Assembly (NCBI RefSeq): GCF_001552475.1
Contig: NZ_BCRG01000003.1
Coordinates: 124,001-188,000 of the forward strand
DNA: 64,000 nt
Direction: 5' to 3'
Origin: Microbacterium oleivorans NBRC 103075
GTDB lineage: Bacteria > Actinomycetota > Actinomycetes > Actinomycetales > Microbacteriaceae
Shown here: positions 1-8,230 of the stretch, piece by piece
Numbering within the stretch: the stretch's first letter is position 1
Layout: each line of letters opens with the position of its first letter
The notes under the pieces: model-generated
What the model saw: the letters and a program-made list of their open reading frames with translations, nothing else
What the model was told of the DNA's origin: nothing
Database searches by the model: none
Translations under genes and position numbers: made by a program

Positions 1-720
1 CTCGGCGTTCGTGGCGCCGAGCGCGCAGCAGGCCAGCACGTCCAGTTCGCGCGGCGACAACGCGACGTCCAGCGAGGTCTCCGCCGAGGCAGCCCGCGAC
101 ATCCCCGCGAGGCGCTTCTCGACGGCGGCGATACGTTCTCGCAGTCCCGGGTCCGCGACGGATGCCGCGATGCTCCGGAGTTCCGCATAGCTTTCGCGGA
201 GGTCTTCCTGCGCCGCGGCGGGGAGAGCAGGCTCGGTCGGAAGGAGCGCCGCCACTCTGCGGTCCACCTCTTCGCGCACGCGAAGTTCGGTCGCCAGCAT
301 GTCGGCCGCGCGGAAGGCGGGCCGGCTCACGAGGTCGCCGACGGGGCCGGGGGTCCAGGAGCCGCAGTAGACGATGCCGCGGGGCCGTCCCGTGACGACG
401 ACCGGCACGGCCAGGAGCGTCGAGATGCCCTCGCCCAGGATGGCGCGGTCGTAGTCGTGCGTGATGGTGCGCGCCGTCCGATAGTCGAGTGCCAGACGCG
501 GCCGCTTCTCGAGCATCGCGGCACCACCGAGGCCGCGCCCGGCTTCGACGACGAGGCCCTCGATGCTGCGGGTCCGGGTGCCGGAGATCGCGGTCACGTG
601 GACGGCGCCATCGCGCTCGAGGCCGCCGAAGACGACCGGAAACCGGGTCTGACGTGCGAGATCCGTCACGGCTCGGGAGACGAGCCGCGTGTCTGCGTCG
701 CTCTCGGCCAACGATCCCAC
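1..720 (-). CDS. GAF/LuxR-type transcriptional regulator, 3' end beyond window
   Basis: Probable transcriptional regulator, 240 residues visible. Residues about 20-140 look like a GAF-type sensing fold (segment ALDYRTARTITHDYDRAI, then strand LLAVPVVV). A helical linker follows, and the last visible residues, LSPRELDVLACCALGATNAE, are the first half of a LuxR C-terminal helix-turn-helix; the remainder lies left of the window. The start is GTG at 718-720, because an in-frame TAG sits three codons upstream; GGAAGTAGG precedes it as a binding site. The gene is divergent from the DUF485/symporter pair and may control carboxylate uptake, but nothing in the sequence proves that. GAF assignment is moderate, LuxR HTH is strong. 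Confidence 0.8.
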   Translation of the reverse strand, partial: MGSLAESDADTRLVSRAVTDLARQTRFPVVFGGLERDGAVHVTAISGTRTRSIEGLVVEAGRGLGGAAMLEKRPRLALDYRTARTITHDYDRAILGEGISTLLAVPVVVTGRPRGIVYCGSWTPGPVGDLVSRPAFRAADMLATELRVREEVDRRVAALLPTEPALPAAAQEDLRESYAELRSIAASVADPGLRERIAAVEKRLAGMSRAASAETSLDVALSPRELDVLACCALGATNAE

Positions 721-844
721 GCGTACCTACTTCCGGGGGTGACGGCACCACTGCCGCCTTCGTACGGTCGAACCTACCACGCGGCCGATTCTCAGGAACG
801 GCCGTCAGAGCACCGTCGCTCACCCCATGAGGCAAGGAGGCCAC

Positions 845-1195
845 ATGTCGTCCCAGTCCCCCCACGGAGGCGTGGAAGGGAGTGCCATCGACTACGTCGC
901 GGTCGAGCGATCGCCGCGTTTCGTCGAACTGAAGAAGAAGCATCGCAGCGTCGTCTTCCCGCTCGCGGTCCTCTTCATCGTCTGGTACTTCGTCTACGTC
1001 CTGCTCTCCTCGTTCGCCCCCGACTTCATGGCGCAGGAGGTGTTCGGCCACATCACGATCGGCCTGCTCCTGGGCCTCGGCCAGTTCGTCACGACGTTCG
1101 CGATCACGATGGGCTACGTCGCCTTCGCCAACCGCACGCTCGACCCGATCTCCTCCGAGATCCGTGCCGACCTCGAAAGCCAGGAGGCGCGATGA
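845..1195 (+). CDS. DUF485 family small membrane protein
   Basis: A 116-residue inner-membrane protein with two hydrophobic segments (about residues 38-57, PLAVLFIVWYFVYVLLSS, and 70-92). Small DUF485 proteins are habitually encoded just upstream of acetate/monocarboxylate sodium symporters and are thought to accompany them. Here the TGA stop overlaps the ATG of such a symporter (ATGA at 1192-1195), so the two are translationally coupled. ATG 845 is chosen over ATG 827 because AAGGAGG at 834-840 sits four bases before it, whereas nothing resembling a binding site precedes 827. Confidence 0.88.
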   Translation: MSSQSPHGGVEGSAIDYVAVERSPRFVELKKKHRSVVFPLAVLFIVWYFVYVLLSSFAPDFMAQEVFGHITIGLLLGLGQFVTTFAITMGYVAFANRTLDPISSEIRADLESQEAR

Positions 1196-2811
1196 CTCCC
1201 GTCCTGCTCGCTGCGGCACCCGCCGCCGCTGCGGAGAACAACCCCGTCCTCAACATCTCGATCTTCGGCGCGTTCGTCGCGGTGACGCTGTTCATCGTCA
1301 TCCGCGCGAGTCGCAACAACAAGACGGCCGCCGACTACTACGCGGCCGGTCGCTCCTTCACCGGCCCGCAGAACGGCTTCGCCATCGCCGGGGACTACCT
1401 GTCGGCGGCATCCTTCCTGGGCATCGTCGGCGCCATCGCGATCAACGGCTACGACGGCTTCCTCTACTCGATCGGCTTCCTTGTCGCGTGGCTCGTCGCG
1501 CTCCTGCTGGTGGCCGAGCTCATGCGCAACACCGGCAAGTTCACGATGGCCGACGTGCTGTCGTTCCGCCTGAAGCAACGCCCCGTCCGTCTCGCCGCGG
1601 CGATCACCACGCTGGCGGTCTGCTTCTTCTACCTGTTGGCGCAGATGGCCGGTGCCGGTGGCCTCGTCTCGCTGCTCCTCGGCATCACCGAGCAGATCGG
1701 CCAGTCGATCGTCGTCGCCGTCGTCGGCGTGCTGATGATCGTCTACGTGCTCATCGGCGGCATGAAGGGCACGACCTGGGTGCAGATCGTCAAGGCGTTC
1801 CTCCTCATCGGCGGTGCCATCGTCATGACGATCTGGGTGCTCGCGATCAACGGCTTCAGCCTCGACACGCTCCTCGAGTCGGCGGTGCAGAAGTCGGCGA
1901 CCGACCCGAAGGACGCGATCCTCGGTCCGGGCCTGCAGTACGGGGCCAACCCGTGGGACTTCATCTCCCTCGCGATCGCCCTGGTCCTGGGTACCGCGGG
2001 CCTCCCGCACGTGCTGATGCGGTTCTACACCGTGCCGACGGCGAAGGAAGCCCGTCGGTCGGTCGTGTGGGCGATCTGGCTGATCGGACTCTTCTACCTG
2101 CTGACGCTCGTCCTCGGCTACGGCGCCGGCGCGATCGTCGGGTCGGAGACCATCAAGGCGGCGCCCGGTGGCGTCAACTCGGCGGCGCCGCTCTTGGCGG
2201 CGGCGCTGGGCGGACCGGTGCTGCTCGGCTTCATCTCGGCGGTCGCCTTCGCGACGATCCTCGCGGTCGTCGCCGGTCTGACGATCACGGCTGCGGCGTC
2301 CTTCGCGCACGACATCTACGCGAACGTCGTGAAGAAGGGCAACGTCCCGCCGGACGGCGAGGTCAAGGTCGCCCGTCGCACGGTCATCGTGATCGGTGTG
2401 CTCGCGATCCTCGGCGGCATCGGCGTGCAGGGGCAGAACGTCGCGTTCCTGGTCGCGCTCGCCTTCGCGGTCGCGGCATCCGCCAACCTGCCGACGATCC
2501 TGTACTCCCTCTTCTGGCGGAAGTTCACGACGCGCGGCGCGGTGTGGAGCATGTACGGCGGCCTCGGAACGGCCATCGTCCTCATCATCCTGTCGCCCGT
2601 GTTCTGGGGCACCGAGACGAGCGTGTTCAAGAACGTCGGGATGGCGATCTGGCCGCTCAACAACCCCGGCATCGTGTCGATCCCCGTCGGCTTCATCCTC
2701 GGCTGGCTCGGCTCGGTGACCTCGCGGAAGGCAGAGGACGCCACCAAGGCGGCCGAGATGGAGGTCCGCTCGCTGACCGGCTACGGCGCTGAAAAGGCGG
2801 TCGACCACTAG
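1192..2811 (+). CDS. Sodium/solute symporter, ActP/MctC-like
   Basis: A 539-residue integral membrane protein of the solute:sodium symporter (SSS) family, probably importing acetate or other short monocarboxylates. The N-terminal helix is followed by ADYYAAGRSFTGPQNGFAIA and GDYLSAASFLG, segments characteristic of the ActP/MctC branch; around a dozen further hydrophobic segments are visible, with GGMKGTTWVQ in the middle. Length matches the family. The start overlaps the DUF485 stop, with GGAGG at 1183-1187. An open frame runs far upstream of 1192 in the same phase, but its translation is not symporter-like and the coupled ATG is clearly the start. Substrate is inferred from family only. Confidence 0.9.
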   Translation: MTPVLLAAAPAAAAENNPVLNISIFGAFVAVTLFIVIRASRNNKTAADYYAAGRSFTGPQNGFAIAGDYLSAASFLGIVGAIAINGYDGFLYSIGFLVAWLVALLLVAELMRNTGKFTMADVLSFRLKQRPVRLAAAITTLAVCFFYLLAQMAGAGGLVSLLLGITEQIGQSIVVAVVGVLMIVYVLIGGMKGTTWVQIVKAFLLIGGAIVMTIWVLAINGFSLDTLLESAVQKSATDPKDAILGPGLQYGANPWDFISLAIALVLGTAGLPHVLMRFYTVPTAKEARRSVVWAIWLIGLFYLLTLVLGYGAGAIVGSETIKAAPGGVNSAAPLLAAALGGPVLLGFISAVAFATILAVVAGLTITAAASFAHDIYANVVKKGNVPPDGEVKVARRTVIVIGVLAILGGIGVQGQNVAFLVALAFAVAASANLPTILYSLFWRKFTTRGAVWSMYGGLGTAIVLIILSPVFWGTETSVFKNVGMAIWPLNNPGIVSIPVGFILGWLGSVTSRKAEDATKAAEMEVRSLTGYGAEKAVDH

Positions 2812-2831
2812 TCGGCACCGGATGCCGCGAC

Positions 2832-2870
2832 GAGGCGGGCAGGGACGGCCTACACGTCCCCGCCCGCCTC
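2832..2870. terminator. Hairpin between convergent genes
   Basis: Arms GAGGCGGGC (2832-2840) and GCCCGCCTC (2862-2870) pair perfectly, extended by GGGAC/GTCCC inside. It lies between the symporter stop and the stop of the gene on the opposite strand, so it probably serves both. No clear U-tract on the plus side. Confidence 0.7.
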
Positions 2871-2872
2871 CG

Positions 2873-3397
2873 TCATGCGCGGCCCCGCTCGCTCACGACC
2901 CGCTCCTCGAGATCGAGGAGGAATCGCTTGCGCTCGGGATGTCCGCCGTACTCGCCCATCGAGCCGTCGCTGCGGATCACCCGATGCGCCGGCACCACGA
3001 TGGACCAGGGCGTCCGGGCGCACGCGGTCCCCACCGCGCGATGCGCCCGAGGTGCCCCTGCCGCGATCGCCACCTCGGCGTAGGAGGCCGTTTCCCCATA
3101 CGGCACCTCCGCGATCGCTTCGAGCGCACGGCGGGAGAACCCCGCCGTGAGGCGCCAATCGAGCGCCGTCGTGAACGTCCGCCGCTCTCCCGCGAAGTAC
3201 TCGTCGATCTCGTCGGCGAGGGATGCCGCGGGTTCGTCGTCAGCCACCGGCACCATGTGCAGGAGCAGACTCAGCCGGGCGACCTCGGCGTAGGCGGGAC
3301 CGTCGAGGACGGAGAGCGCGACGAGACCCTCGTCGGTCGTCACCGAGAGCGCCTCGCCGATCGGTGTCGGGTGCACCGAGTAGGTTGCGAACGTCAT
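2873..3397 (-). CDS. Alkyltransferase-like protein, MGMT family without catalytic Cys
   Basis: A 174-residue protein with an MGMT N-terminal-like region (about 1-90) and the C-terminal DNA-binding/methyltransferase fold (about 90-170: ALEAIAEVPYGETASYAEVA, HRAVGTACA, GEYGGHPERKRFLLDLE). The active-site motif of O6-alkylguanine-DNA alkyltransferases is PCHRV; here it is PAHRV, with Ala codon GCG at 2987-2989 (residue 137). Without the acceptor Cys it cannot do the normal suicide transfer. Alkyltransferase-like (ATL) proteins carry Trp or Ala there, bind O6-alkylguanine and hand it to nucleotide excision repair; that role is inferred here. Unlike the shortest ATLs it keeps an N-terminal domain. 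Start at ATG 3397; GAGG lies unusually close to it, so the start is less certain than the fold. Confidence 0.85.
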   Translation of the reverse strand: MTFATYSVHPTPIGEALSVTTDEGLVALSVLDGPAYAEVARLSLLLHMVPVADDEPAASLADEIDEYFAGERRTFTTALDWRLTAGFSRRALEAIAEVPYGETASYAEVAIAAGAPRAHRAVGTACARTPWSIVVPAHRVIRSDGSMGEYGGHPERKRFLLDLEERVVSERGRA

Positions 3398-3553
3398 GAC
3401 CTCATCATGGCGGGCGAGCGAAGGACCCGAGCGGGGGAGCACCCGGCGGGGGAGAAGCGGCATCCCGGGACGGATGTGGAGGAAACGCGACCCCGCCAGC
3501 CCTCCGATCCGCGAAACTCGGCCGTCGGTCCCGCTTTCTCAGCCCGACGCGCC

Positions 3554-3559
3554 TAATGT
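3554..3559 (+). promoter_or_regulatory. -10 box TAATGT, leaderless start
   Basis: TAATGT ends 8 bases before GTG 3567, the spacing expected if transcription begins at the start codon. No ribosome binding site intervenes. The same hexamer precedes the tRNA-Ala gene. Confidence 0.5.
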
Positions 3560-3566
3560 TTCTCGT

Positions 3567-6500
3567 GTGTGGCGAGCAGAGAGCGGTGCTGTGCGCGGCG
3601 AGAGAGCCGAGCAAGCGTCTGCGGTGACCCCGGCAGACGTGACGCTGTCCGACCCCGAGGTCCTCGTCATGCACGCGGCCGTCCCCGAGCGGAAACGACT
3701 GCGCGAAGAAGCCGCCCAGCTCGGCGGAGCCTCGACGCTGCTGCATTACCGCGATGACGGCGATGCGGGCATCGACATCACCAAGGCCCACCCCGGCAGC
3801 CTGCCCCAGTTCATCACCGGCCGGCCGACACTTCTGTCCAACATGTTCCGCGACGAGGTCGCGCTTCGCACGGCCCGACTGGCCGCCGAGCGCATCACCT
3901 CGAAGGATGTCGAGCTGCGGACTTCGCGCGGGCTCGACACCGTGCACCTCGCGATCGGCATGGCCTCGTGGCGCATCGGCAGCACAAGCTGCACGGCTCC
4001 CGTCCTGCTCCGCCCGTTGACGATCCGCCGGCACCACGCCGACTTCGACCTGCGTCTGCACGGCCCGTTCCACGTCAACCCCGAGCTCGTCACCGCCGCC
4101 CGCATCCACTTCGGCGTCGACCTCGACGGCGACGCGCTCGCCAACCTGGCCTACGACGGCGGCGTGTTCCAGCCGCAGCCGGTCATCGACCGCCTGCGCG
4201 CGCTCACAGCCCACGTGCCCACTTTCACGGTGCTCCCGCGCCTGGTCGTCTCCACTTTCGCCGACGTCGCCTCCGACATGGAACGGGATGCCGTCGACCT
4301 CGACCACCCCGTGCTCAACGCGCTCGCGGGTCACCCCGCCGACCGTGAGCGGCTCTCGTTCGTCCGCCCTCAGCCCGACGCCGTCGGCCCCGACGACCGC
4401 ACGCCGGCCTCGGACCGACTCATCCTCGACGCCGACGCGGAGCAGGAGGCGGTCCTCGCCCGCATCACCGAGGGTCAGTCGATCGCCGTGCACACGCTGC
4501 CCGGCACCGGCGGCACGCAGACCGTCATCAACGCGGTCGGCGAACTCGTGCGCTCGGGCAAGCGCGTCCTCGTCGTCAGCGCTCGCCGCTCGACGCTCGA
4601 CGGCGTGCGTCACCGCCTCACCGGTATCGGACTGCCGGGTCTCGCCGTCTCGCCCACGCGACTGCACCGCGACCTCATCCGTGCGATCGCCCGCAATGAG
4701 AAGGCCGAGCAGCCCAAGGTCGCCGAAGTCGACGACGCGCTCGTTCGTCTTCGCACCGTGCTCCGCGATTACCGTTCCGCGCTCACGCAGCGTCACGGCT
4801 CGGTCGGTGTCTCGCCGCTCGAAGCGCTCCGCGAACTCACCCGCATCGCCGAGCACGAGCCCCAGCCGTCCGCGACCACGCGGTTCGACCTCGCGACGGT
4901 GCAGCGACTCGCGACTCGTCGCGTCGAGGCCGCGCAGGCACTCGCGGCATCCGCTCGCCTGGGCGAGTTCCGCATCGGTCCCGACGACTCGCCCTGGTAC
5001 GGGGTCGCATTCTCGACGACGGATGAGGCGCGCGCCGCACATGCCCTCGCCGGACGCCTGCACCGCACCGAGGTACCCGGGTTGCTGGAGCGCGGCTACG
5101 AGCTGATCGCGCAGACGCGCATGCGGCCGTTCACGACGATCGCCGAGATGGGCTCGTACGTCCAGCTGCTTCAGGGCATCCGCGCCTCGCTCGACCGGTT
5201 CAGCCCCACCGTCTTCGAGCGTCCCCTCACCGATCTCATCGCGGCGCACTCGTCGCGACGTGACTCGGCGCAGATGACTCCGGCGAACCGGCGTCGGCTC
5301 CGTCGGCTCTCGAAGGAGTACGTGCGCCCCGGGATGCACGTCACCGACATGCACGAAGCCCTCCTCCGCGTCCAGACCCAGCGCACGCAGTGGCAGCAGC
5401 TCGTCGACGCCGGTGTCACCCCTGAGATCCCGATCGGACTCGATGACGTCGCCGCCGCCTGGCAGCGCGTAAACGCCGATCTCGGCGAACTCGACGGCGC
5501 TCTCGGTCGCACCGACGGGCTCGCCGCGCTTCCCATCCCGCAGCTGCTCCGCACCCTCGCGGGCCTCGCCGCGGCATCCGACGTCTTCGACAACCTGGTC
5601 GAGCGCGCCGCTCTCCGCGGTGAACTCGCCCAGCTGGGTCTCGAGCCGCTCCTCATGGAGCTCTCGACGCGTCACGTGCCCGAGGCCGAGGTCGCGAGCG
5701 AGTTCGAATTCGCGTGGTGGCGCTCCGCTCTCGAGGCGATGCTGCGCTCGGACCGCGCGTTGCTGGGCGCGAACACGACCGTCCTCGACCGCCTCGAGCG
5801 CGACTTCCGTCTCGTCGACGAGGCCCACGCTGCGTCGTCGGGCCCGCTGCTCGCGTCGGAGCTCGCCAAGCGGTGGCGCATCGCGATCGTCGACGAGCCG
5901 CGCGAAGCGGCATCCCTCAAGGCGGCGCTCCGCGGCGGAACGGCCTCGGCCTCCGAACTGGTGGCGTCGGCACCGAGCCTCATGCGCGTGCTCGCACCGG
6001 TGTGGCTCGCCTCGCCGTACGAGGTGCCCCACGTGCCCGACCATCCCGACTTCGACGTCGTCATCATCGCGGATGCCGCTGCGCTCTGCCTCGCGGAGGC
6101 GACGCCGGCCCTTCGTCGTGCGCGTCAGATCGTCGTGTTCGGCGACCCCGTCACGCAGAAGCCGACTCCCTTCCGACTCTGGTCGGGCCGGGGCGACGAC
6201 CGCGAGGCGCCCGAGGTTCCGTTCGACGACACGAGCGTGTTCGAGCGGCTCAGCGAGCTGATCCCCGTTGAGACCCTGACGCGCAGCTACCGCGCCGGCG
6301 GTGAGGACCTCGCCGAGCTCGTCAACGACGCTTTCTACGGCGGAGCGATCAGCTCCCTCCCCTGGGCGGGGTCGTACCTCGGCCGCGGCAGCCTCAGCGT
6401 CGACTACGTCGAGGGCGGTACTGGAGCCCCGAACCCTGAGACGGGTGCGGTCGAGAGTCCGGATGCCGAGGTCGCTCGCGTCGTGACCCTCGTCGTCGAA

Positions 6501-7283
6501 CATGCGATCAACCGCCCCGGCGAGTCCCTCATGGTCGTCACCGCCTCGGCGCGGCACGCCGAGCGTGTCCGTGCCGCCGTGTCGAGCGCCTTCGCCGGTC
6601 GGTCCGACGTCGCCGACTTCATCGGTCGCGAGACGGCCGAGCCGTTCGCCGTGCTCGGACTCGAGGAGTCCGTGGCCGAGAGTCGCGACCGCGTCATCTT
6701 CTCGCTCGGGTTCGGGCTGACGAAGCACGGCCGTGTCCTGAGTGACTTCGGTGACCTGTCGACCCCCGACGGTGAGCGGCTGCTGACGGTCGGGATGACG
6801 CGCGCCCGTCGCTCGATGGTCATCGTTTCGTCGATCCGCCCGTCCGCTTTCGACGAGGGGCGTCTGACGCACGGTGCCGCGACACTCATGTCGATCCTCG
6901 GGCGCATCGCCGCCCGCGGGCGCGACGCGCGACTGGAAGACCTCGCCGACCCCCTGACTCTCACGCTCGCGCAGCACCTGCGGAGCCTCGGTGTCTCGGT
7001 CGACGTCGACTACCGCGGCGGACAGCTGCCGCTCGTGGCCCAGTACAAGGGCAAAGCAGTCGTCGCCGATCTCGATCCGGAGAGCACGCACGACAGCCTC
7101 CGCGAAACGCTCCGCCGCCGACCCCAGCTGCTGCGTCGCCTCGGCTGGCACTACGTCCGCGTGCACGCGTTCGAGGTCTACAACGACCCCGCGGCCGTCG
7201 CGCTGCGGATCGCCGGTGTCATCGGCGTTCAGCCCGAGACGCCGTCGGCACCGGGCTCGACCCAGCCGATCGATGTCGACTGA
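3567..7283 (+). CDS. Giant SF1 helicase-like protein with degenerate ATPase and nuclease motifs
   Basis: A 1238-residue protein with the layout of large superfamily 1 helicases of the DUF4011/AAA_11-AAA_12 type. The expected Walker A (PPGTGKSQT) reads LPGTGGTQT at residues 311-319: the Lys is Gly. The expected Walker B (FDxVIxDEA) reads FDVVIIADAA at about 829-838, losing the DE pair. Later motifs persist: GDPVTQKPT (motif III-like) and GMTRARRSMVIVSS (motif VI with Arg). The last 110 residues (LRSLGVSVDVDYRG to the end) resemble the restriction-endonuclease-like MTES_1575 domain found on such helicases, but the E-C-D-G core is not visible. So it may bind nucleic acid without ATP hydrolysis or cleavage. 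GTG 3567 is chosen from the promoter spacing; GTG 3591 is possible. Its end overlaps a small ORF. Confidence 0.8.
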   Translation: MWRAESGAVRGERAEQASAVTPADVTLSDPEVLVMHAAVPERKRLREEAAQLGGASTLLHYRDDGDAGIDITKAHPGSLPQFITGRPTLLSNMFRDEVALRTARLAAERITSKDVELRTSRGLDTVHLAIGMASWRIGSTSCTAPVLLRPLTIRRHHADFDLRLHGPFHVNPELVTAARIHFGVDLDGDALANLAYDGGVFQPQPVIDRLRALTAHVPTFTVLPRLVVSTFADVASDMERDAVDLDHPVLNALAGHPADRERLSFVRPQPDAVGPDDRTPASDRLILDADAEQEAVLARITEGQSIAVHTLPGTGGTQTVINAVGELVRSGKRVLVVSARRSTLDGVRHRLTGIGLPGLAVSPTRLHRDLIRAIARNEKAEQPKVAEVDDALVRLRTVLRDYRSALTQRHGSVGVSPLEALRELTRIAEHEPQPSATTRFDLATVQRLATRRVEAAQALAASARLGEFRIGPDDSPWYGVAFSTTDEARAAHALAGRLHRTEVPGLLERGYELIAQTRMRPFTTIAEMGSYVQLLQGIRASLDRFSPTVFERPLTDLIAAHSSRRDSAQMTPANRRRLRRLSKEYVRPGMHVTDMHEALLRVQTQRTQWQQLVDAGVTPEIPIGLDDVAAAWQRVNADLGELDGALGRTDGLAALPIPQLLRTLAGLAAASDVFDNLVERAALRGELAQLGLEPLLMELSTRHVPEAEVASEFEFAWWRSALEAMLRSDRALLGANTTVLDRLERDFRLVDEAHAASSGPLLASELAKRWRIAIVDEPREAASLKAALRGGTASASELVASAPSLMRVLAPVWLASPYEVPHVPDHPDFDVVIIADAAALCLAEATPALRRARQIVVFGDPVTQKPTPFRLWSGRGDDREAPEVPFDDTSVFERLSELIPVETLTRSYRAGGEDLAELVNDAFYGGAISSLPWAGSYLGRGSLSVDYVEGGTGAPNPETGAVESPDAEVARVVTLVVEHAINRPGESLMVVTASARHAERVRAAVSSAFAGRSDVADFIGRETAEPFAVLGLEESVAESRDRVIFSLGFGLTKHGRVLSDFGDLSTPDGERLLTVGMTRARRSMVIVSSIRPSAFDEGRLTHGAATLMSILGRIAARGRDARLEDLADPLTLTLAQHLRSLGVSVDVDYRGGQLPLVAQYKGKAVVADLDPESTHDSLRETLRRRPQLLRRLGWHYVRVHAFEVYNDPAAVALRIAGVIGVQPETPSAPGSTQPIDVD

Positions 7284-7449
7284 GCGTCAGCGCGTCGAGC
7301 GGGTGCCGGGCTCCCGGCGCGCCAAACTGACGCCCGCGCCCGGGACGGACCCGACCCCCGAGACGACGAACGGGCCGGAGGCGGGGGAACCCCCGGCATC
7401 CGGCCCGAACGACGATCGCCTGCGGAACGACGTCCCGCCGCACTACTGA
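7273..7449 (+). CDS. 58-residue coupled small protein
   Basis: ATG 7273 lies inside the last codons of the helicase-like gene, whose TGA is at 7281-7283, so translation would be coupled. The product begins MSTERQRVERVPGSRRAKL, has a Pro/Thr/Gly-rich disordered middle and ends NDDRLRNDVPPHY. It is highly charged with no membrane segment. I do not recognise a named family, although basic N-termini with an acidic, PPH-ending tail seem to recur in small proteins of Microbacteriaceae (recollection, not checked). The GC-rich hairpin at 7372-7406 falls inside it. Function unknown; it may partner the upstream protein. Confidence 0.55.
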   Translation: MSTERQRVERVPGSRRAKLTPAPGTDPTPETTNGPEAGEPPASGPNDDRLRNDVPPHY

Positions 7450-7453
7450 GTCG

Positions 7454-7909
7454 TCAGATCGACGGCGACGGCGGCTCGGTCGAGCGCGTCGGAGCCGTCG
7501 TCCCGCGCTGCTGCTCGAGCAGGTCGCGGATCTGGATGAGGAGCTCGGCCTCGGTCGGAAGCTTCGCGGCCTCTTCGACGACGCCGGCCTTCGCGGCCTG
7601 GCGTTCCTTCCACTTGTTCATGGGGACGACGAACACGAGGTAGACGACAAGTGCCACTGCGAAGAAGCTGATGATCGCGGTGATCAGACCGCCGAGCGGG
7701 AAGGTGACCGCCTTGCCGTGGAGTCCCGTGAACACCGGCCCGATCGCACCAGTTTTCGGGTCAGGCAGGTAGAACAACGCGATCAACGGGTTGATGATGC
7801 TCGTCACGATCGCCGTGACCAGTGCGGTGAACGCACCGCCGATGACGACCGCGACCGCCAGGTCAATGACATTGCCGCGCATGATGAAGTCTTTGAAGCC
7901 TTTGATCAC
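7454..7909 (-). CDS. mscL: Large-conductance mechanosensitive channel
   Basis: A 151-residue homopentameric membrane channel that opens on hypo-osmotic shock. The diagnostic N-terminal block is VIKGFKDFIMRGNVIDLAVA, then TM1 (GNVIDLAVAVVIGGAFTALV), a periplasmic loop with DPKTGAIG, TM2 (LITAIISFFAVALVVYLVF) and a charged cytoplasmic helix (AELLIQIRDLLEQQ). Length is typical. GTG at 7907-7909 is the start, preceded by AAGGAAT. It is third in a minus-strand run after the cyclo-ligase and the zinc-ribbon gene, and converges on the small ORF with only four bases between stops. Confidence 0.96.
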   Translation of the reverse strand: MIKGFKDFIMRGNVIDLAVAVVIGGAFTALVTAIVTSIINPLIALFYLPDPKTGAIGPVFTGLHGKAVTFPLGGLITAIISFFAVALVVYLVFVVPMNKWKERQAAKAGVVEEAAKLPTEAELLIQIRDLLEQQRGTTAPTRSTEPPSPSI

Positions 7910-7943
7910 GGCTATTCCTTCCGACGCCGGCTTGCGGCCGGAG

Positions 7944-8216
7944 TTACGAACCCGCGGGGGCGGGCGAAGCGGATGCTTCAGATGACTTCGATGATGTCGA
8001 AGAAGAGGAGCTCTCACCAGAGGACGCCGATCCGCTCGACGAACGTGAGTCGGTGCGGTAGAAGCCCGAGCCGTTGAAGGTCACCCCGATCGAGCCGTAC
8101 TGCTTGCGGAGCGTGCCGCCGCATTCGGGGCATTCGGTGAGCGCGGCGTCGGCGAACGACTGGACGGCGTCGAAACGGTGGCCGCACGAGGTGCAGGCGT
8201 AGGCGTAGGTGGGCAT
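7944..8216 (-). CDS. FmdB-family zinc-ribbon protein
   Basis: A 90-residue protein. The N-terminal 45 residues are the FmdB/CxxC_CXXC_SSSS domain: PTYAYACTSCGHRFDAVQS and CPECGGTLRK give two CxxC pairs for one zinc ion. The C-terminal half is a low-complexity Ser/Ala tail. Role unknown in general; in actinobacteria this gene commonly sits beside 5-formyl-THF cyclo-ligase and mscL, as here. ATG 8216 is preceded by CCGAGG and starts 14 bases after the cyclo-ligase stop, consistent with one operon. Confidence 0.9.
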   Translation of the reverse strand: MPTYAYACTSCGHRFDAVQSFADAALTECPECGGTLRKQYGSIGVTFNGSGFYRTDSRSSSGSASSGESSSSSTSSKSSEASASPAPAGS

Positions 8217-8230
8217 GAGACCTCGGGGGA

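Noticed and set aside
457-1191. Extension of the symporter frame upstream to 457
   Set aside because: The extra translation is basic and unstructured, overlaps the LuxR and DUF485 genes, and the coupled ATG at 1192 has a binding site.
1114-2808. Antisense frame over the symporter gene
   Set aside because: Charged, low-complexity translation mirroring hydrophobic codons of the symporter; no start signal.
3405-7166. A very long open frame (over 1200 codons) antisense to the helicase-like gene
   Set aside because: Its translation is Arg/Glu/Gly-rich with no motif; GC-rich third positions on the real strand keep the opposite frame open. The plus-strand frame has recognisable helicase motifs.
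7372-7406. GC-rich hairpin as a simple terminator after the helicase-like gene
   Set aside because: The pairing is real (GGGCCGGA with TCCGGCCC) but there is no T-run and it lies inside the coupled 58-residue frame, so it is not listed as a terminator.
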